Origin: Mesorhizobium sp. AR07
Lineage (GTDB): Bacteria; Pseudomonadota; Alphaproteobacteria; Rhizobiales; Rhizobiaceae
Reading direction: 5' to 3'
Assembly (NCBI RefSeq): GCF_024746815.1
Contig: NZ_CP080526.1
Coordinates: 295,504 to 359,503, forward strand
DNA: 64,000 nucleotides
Position numbers and translations under genes: made by a program. Positions 61,468-64,000 of this stretch are shown piece by piece; position 1 is the stretch's first letter, and each line of letters begins with the position of its first letter. The notes under the pieces were generated by a model. That model had not been told where the DNA came from. It saw only the letters and a list, made by a program, of their open reading frames with translations, and did not search any database.

Positions 61468-62597
61468 AAATCATCGATGTCGCCTCACGACTCTATCACA
61501 TCCCGCCAACGGTCTCTTGGGAGGACGCCACACACCGCGTCGCGAACCTCGAATTCATCATCACCCGCGTGACCACAGACGCGGGAATCGTTGGTGAAGG
61601 CTTTGCCTACACAACGGGGATCGGCGGAAGCGCCATACTCGCCCTGATCGATGATTATTGCCGAACGATGCTTGTCGGACAAGATCCGCGACAAGTTGAG
61701 CGACTTTGGTCGTTCCTGTATGGCCAATTGCATCGCAGCGGCACCGGGGGCATCAACACCCTCGCATTGGGCGCGATCGACATCGCGCTATGGGATAGCG
61801 CGGCCAAATGGTACGACGTTCCATTATTCCGTCTGCTCGGCGCGCGGCGTGACAGCATCCCCACCTATGGTAGTGGCATAGACCTCTTCCTCGACAGTGA
61901 CGCTCTACTCAACCAGGTCGAAGGATTCCTGGCGCAGGGCCACAAGGCAGTGAAGATCAAGATCGGTCGGGAAAACGCGGAAGAAGATCTCGATCGTATC
62001 GCAGCCGTGAAGAAACTGATCGGCCCCACGCGACGACTGTTCGTCGATGCCAACCAGCGCTGGAATGTCGCTGACTGCATGACCAGACTGCAGAAACTAG
62101 CCGCGTTCGAGCTTGGTTGGATCGAAGAGCCTCTCCATGCGGAGGATGTTCGTGGGCACGCCGACCTGCGCCGTTTCGTGTCGCTGCCCATTGCGATCGG
62201 TGAGAGCCTATACACGCGCCATCAATTTGCTGACTATCTACAGGCTAACGCCGTAGACATCGTCCAAGCGGACGTGTGCCGAGTTGGGGGTATTAGCGAG
62301 TGGCTGAAGATTGCCAACCTGTCAGCTTCCTTTCACCGCAACATGGCGCCTCATTACATGTCCGAACTCTCCGTCGCAGTTATGTGTGCGATCGACAACG
62401 CGGACGTCCTCGAATGCGTACACGGCGGGAGCTTCTCCGAGATGGGTGTACTTCAGACGGAACTTCGCCTCGAGAACGGAGTGGCCTTCCCCTTTGAGGC
62501 ACCCGGACATGGGGTGGTGTTCGATCAAGAAAAGCTCGAACCCTTTGCTGTCGATCCTGCCAAACTGCGGAAGCGGAATCTGCAGAGTGCAAAGTGA
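61464..62597 (+). CDS. Mandelate racemase/enolase-superfamily sugar-acid dehydratase
   Basis: 377 residues from TTG 61464 (LKIIDVASRLYHIPPTVSWE), whose start overlaps the previous stop. Enolase-superfamily residues: Lys-x-Lys in GHKAVKIKIGREN, metal Asp in RLFVDANQRW, Glu in WIEEPLHAED, Glu in IAIGESLYTR, and the base-end His in NMAPHYMSE. The pattern fits acid-sugar dehydratases or racemases of the mandelate racemase subgroup. It likely dehydrates the acid released by the SMP-30 lactonase. Confidence 0.88.
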   Translation: MKIIDVASRLYHIPPTVSWEDATHRVANLEFIITRVTTDAGIVGEGFAYTTGIGGSAILALIDDYCRTMLVGQDPRQVERLWSFLYGQLHRSGTGGINTLALGAIDIALWDSAAKWYDVPLFRLLGARRDSIPTYGSGIDLFLDSDALLNQVEGFLAQGHKAVKIKIGRENAEEDLDRIAAVKKLIGPTRRLFVDANQRWNVADCMTRLQKLAAFELGWIEEPLHAEDVRGHADLRRFVSLPIAIGESLYTRHQFADYLQANAVDIVQADVCRVGGISEWLKIANLSASFHRNMAPHYMSELSVAVMCAIDNADVLECVHGGSFSEMGVLQTELRLENGVAFPFEAPGHGVVFDQEKLEPFAVDPAKLRKRNLQSAK

Positions 62598-63476
62598 ATG
62601 CGTCTTCATCACGCGCACACAGCTTTCGATTGCCACAACCTCCTGGGCGAAGGATGCACCTGGAGCGCAGCGGACCAGAGCCTATGGTGGACTGATATCG
62701 AGGCAAAGAGCGTGTTTCGCTGGGACGACAACAGCAGGGCTGCAACGGTCCGGCAACTTCCCAATCGTGCGGCGTTCGTCTTTCCACGCGCGCGTGGCGG
62801 CTTCGTTCTGGGTTTTCCTAAGTCTGTAGTCGTCACGGACTCAAACTTCACCAACTTCGTACAAGTGGCCGAAATTGAGCCGCATCTTCCGCAAACCCGC
62901 GTCAATGACGCTAAGATCGACCCATACGGTGGGATCGTCTTGGGCACTTATAATGAACAAAGCCGTGAGCCAGTAGGAAGCGTTTATCGCATTGCACCCA
63001 ATGGGGACATCGTTACGCTTTTCAGTGGCGTGTCGGCCGCCAATGGGCTGGAATTTTCGCCCGACGGCCAGATCATGTACTTCACAGACACTGCGGACGG
63101 TACCATCCGATGTTTCGCCGTGGCTCCGCAATTTGCGGGTCTTGCCGAGATACGCCCACTGGCAGGCCCGAATATCGCCCCGGGATCGCCCGATGGCGCC
63201 ACGGTGGACATTGAAGGGGGGTATTGGAGCGCCAGGCTGCGAGGCGGCTGTGTCGTCCGTATCGATCGAAACGGTCGCCTCACTGATCGCGTGGATATGC
63301 CGAGTATGGCGCCGACCTGTGTGGCACTTGGCGGCGAAGATCTGAGAACGCTGTTCATAACCTCGCGGCGAACCAGGCAATCGTCTGAAGAACTACTTCG
63401 ATTTCCTGAGTCCGGTAACCTCTTCCGCGTTCAGGTCGGTCAGGCTGGCCGACCGCCCGTCAGTTGCATAGTCTAA
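62598..63476 (+). CDS. SMP-30/gluconolactonase-family protein
   Basis: 292 residues, starting immediately after the dehydratase stop. Beta-propeller lactonase with the metal set: Glu in NLLGEGCTWSAADQSLWWTD, Asn in TRVNDAKIDPYGG, Asn in VSAANGLEFSPDGQIMYFTD and a late Asp (APGSPDGATVD). It would hydrolyse a sugar lactone to the acid, feeding the dehydratase and kinase upstream. Last gene of the operon. Confidence 0.87.
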   Translation: MRLHHAHTAFDCHNLLGEGCTWSAADQSLWWTDIEAKSVFRWDDNSRAATVRQLPNRAAFVFPRARGGFVLGFPKSVVVTDSNFTNFVQVAEIEPHLPQTRVNDAKIDPYGGIVLGTYNEQSREPVGSVYRIAPNGDIVTLFSGVSAANGLEFSPDGQIMYFTDTADGTIRCFAVAPQFAGLAEIRPLAGPNIAPGSPDGATVDIEGGYWSARLRGGCVVRIDRNGRLTDRVDMPSMAPTCVALGGEDLRTLFITSRRTRQSSEELLRFPESGNLFRVQVGQAGRPPVSCIV

Positions 63477-63595
63477 CTCCGGGCTTGTTGCAGTCGGGTG
63501 ATCAACAGAGCTGACTCCGGCAAATTCCGACGGTGGCATAAGTTGATTTCCTGCCTGACGGCGGCGAGCTTTCTCGCTGCGAATCAGGAGCAGAC

Positions 63596-64000
63596 ATGAC
63601 GAAGAGAAGCCGCCGGACGCTTCACCGGCTTTCAAGGCGGGCTTTGGCCGCCGTGAAGGGGGAGAAGACGCTGGCCGAGCTGGCGCAAGATTTCGACGTT
63701 CACCGAAATCAGATCACGACCTGGAAGAACTATCTGCTGGAAAGCGCGGCCGGGGTGTTCGGGCAGGACAAGGCGGGCGCGACCGGGACGGCGGTCGCTT
63801 TGAACGCGCTGTATGCAGAGATCGGCGAACTGAAACGATTGTTTAGAGAGCGCGCTCAGCAAAGCAGGTCTGTTGCGCGCAAAACAACGATCGACCGCGA
63901 GCACGCCTTTCCGGTCGTGGGGCAAGCCAAGATGCTCGGCCCTGCCCGCAGTGCGGTCTACTAAAAGCCTCGGCCGGTTTCGGCACGGGACCTTGCACTG
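63596..64000 (+). mobile_element. IS3-family element, damaged, runs off the window
   Basis: OrfA starts at ATG 63596 (MTKRSRRTLHRLSRRALAAV; helix-turn-helix TLAELAQDFDVHRNQITTWK). After ALNALYAEIGELKR the sequence jumps to TTIDREHAFPVVGQAKMLGP, the start of OrfB, in a frame fused by a deletion and closed at 63964. The continuation KPRPVSARDL lies in another frame at the edge. Confidence 0.7.

Noticed and set aside
1..64000. CRISPR arrays, tRNA or rRNA genes, a classical nod box
   Set aside because: No regularly spaced repeats, no tRNA-like cloverleaf and no nod-box-like sequence were noticed on reading; a tRNAscan or nod-box matrix scan would be needed to exclude them.

Overview
The window looks like an accessory region of a Hyphomicrobiales (rhizobial) genome, most likely a symbiosis island or symbiotic plasmid of Mesorhizobium type. 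This rests on high overall GC with lower-GC islands, the density of IS6, IS21, IS66, IS5, IS630, IS91 and IS3 elements, ectoine uptake/use genes in Sinorhizobium ehu/eut order, and at least two gene starts preceded by a NifA upstream site (TGT-N10-ACA) plus a sigma54 -24/-12 promoter. The species cannot be fixed from the sequence alone.

Layout. 1-4.4 kb: an amine/amino-acid catabolic block on the minus strand (class III aminotransferase, APC permease, frameshifted SDR) with a divergent TetR regulator and a palindromic operator candidate. 4.6-10.6 kb: a gene graveyard (ScpB-like, DUF1403, SDR, Zn-ribbon/OB-fold, thiolase, LysR/ArgP, alkyl sulfatase, IS5, serine recombinase and IS6 remnants). 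10.8-15 kb: three acyltransferase-3 genes, two of them a tandem duplication including the leader. 15.1-20.5 kb: a three-level nest in which an IS6 transposase gene is split by a group II intron, whose reverse transcriptase gene is split by a serine-recombinase element. 20.5-24 kb: MFS and resolvase remnants, an HNH endonuclease gene with a small membrane protein gene, and an IS630 carrying a winged-helix gene. 24-25 kb: an FkbM methyltransferase behind a consensus NifA/sigma54 promoter. 25-30 kb: IS21 inserted in an IS66 remnant, plus IS91, tyrosine recombinase and IS6 debris. 30.3-34.8 kb: an LLM flavin monooxygenase, also behind a NifA/sigma54-type promoter, and a 901-residue HAD-type protein.

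34.9-57.8 kb is an ectoine region. It holds a MocR-type regulator, an ectA-ectB gene fusion followed by ectC (with a NifA site and a sigma54-like element upstream), a second MocR regulator, a 2-hydroxyacid dehydrogenase-like gene, an NHL beta-propeller gene, the uptake genes ehuABCD, the catabolic genes eutA, eutD and eutE, and a second dehydrogenase-like paralogue. Remnants of a third MocR regulator and of a class III aminotransferase follow. Two near-identical IS66 copies, one inserted inside the other, sit between the synthesis and uptake parts. Making, importing and degrading the same compatible solute, with synthesis possibly tied to nitrogen-fixation control, is the most interesting biology here.

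57.9-63.5 kb is a tight plus-strand operon: GntR regulator, PfkB kinase, ComB-like phosphatase, 2-hydroxyacid dehydrogenase, enolase-superfamily dehydratase and SMP-30 lactonase. It looks like a sugar-acid pathway of unknown substrate. The window ends in a damaged IS3 element.
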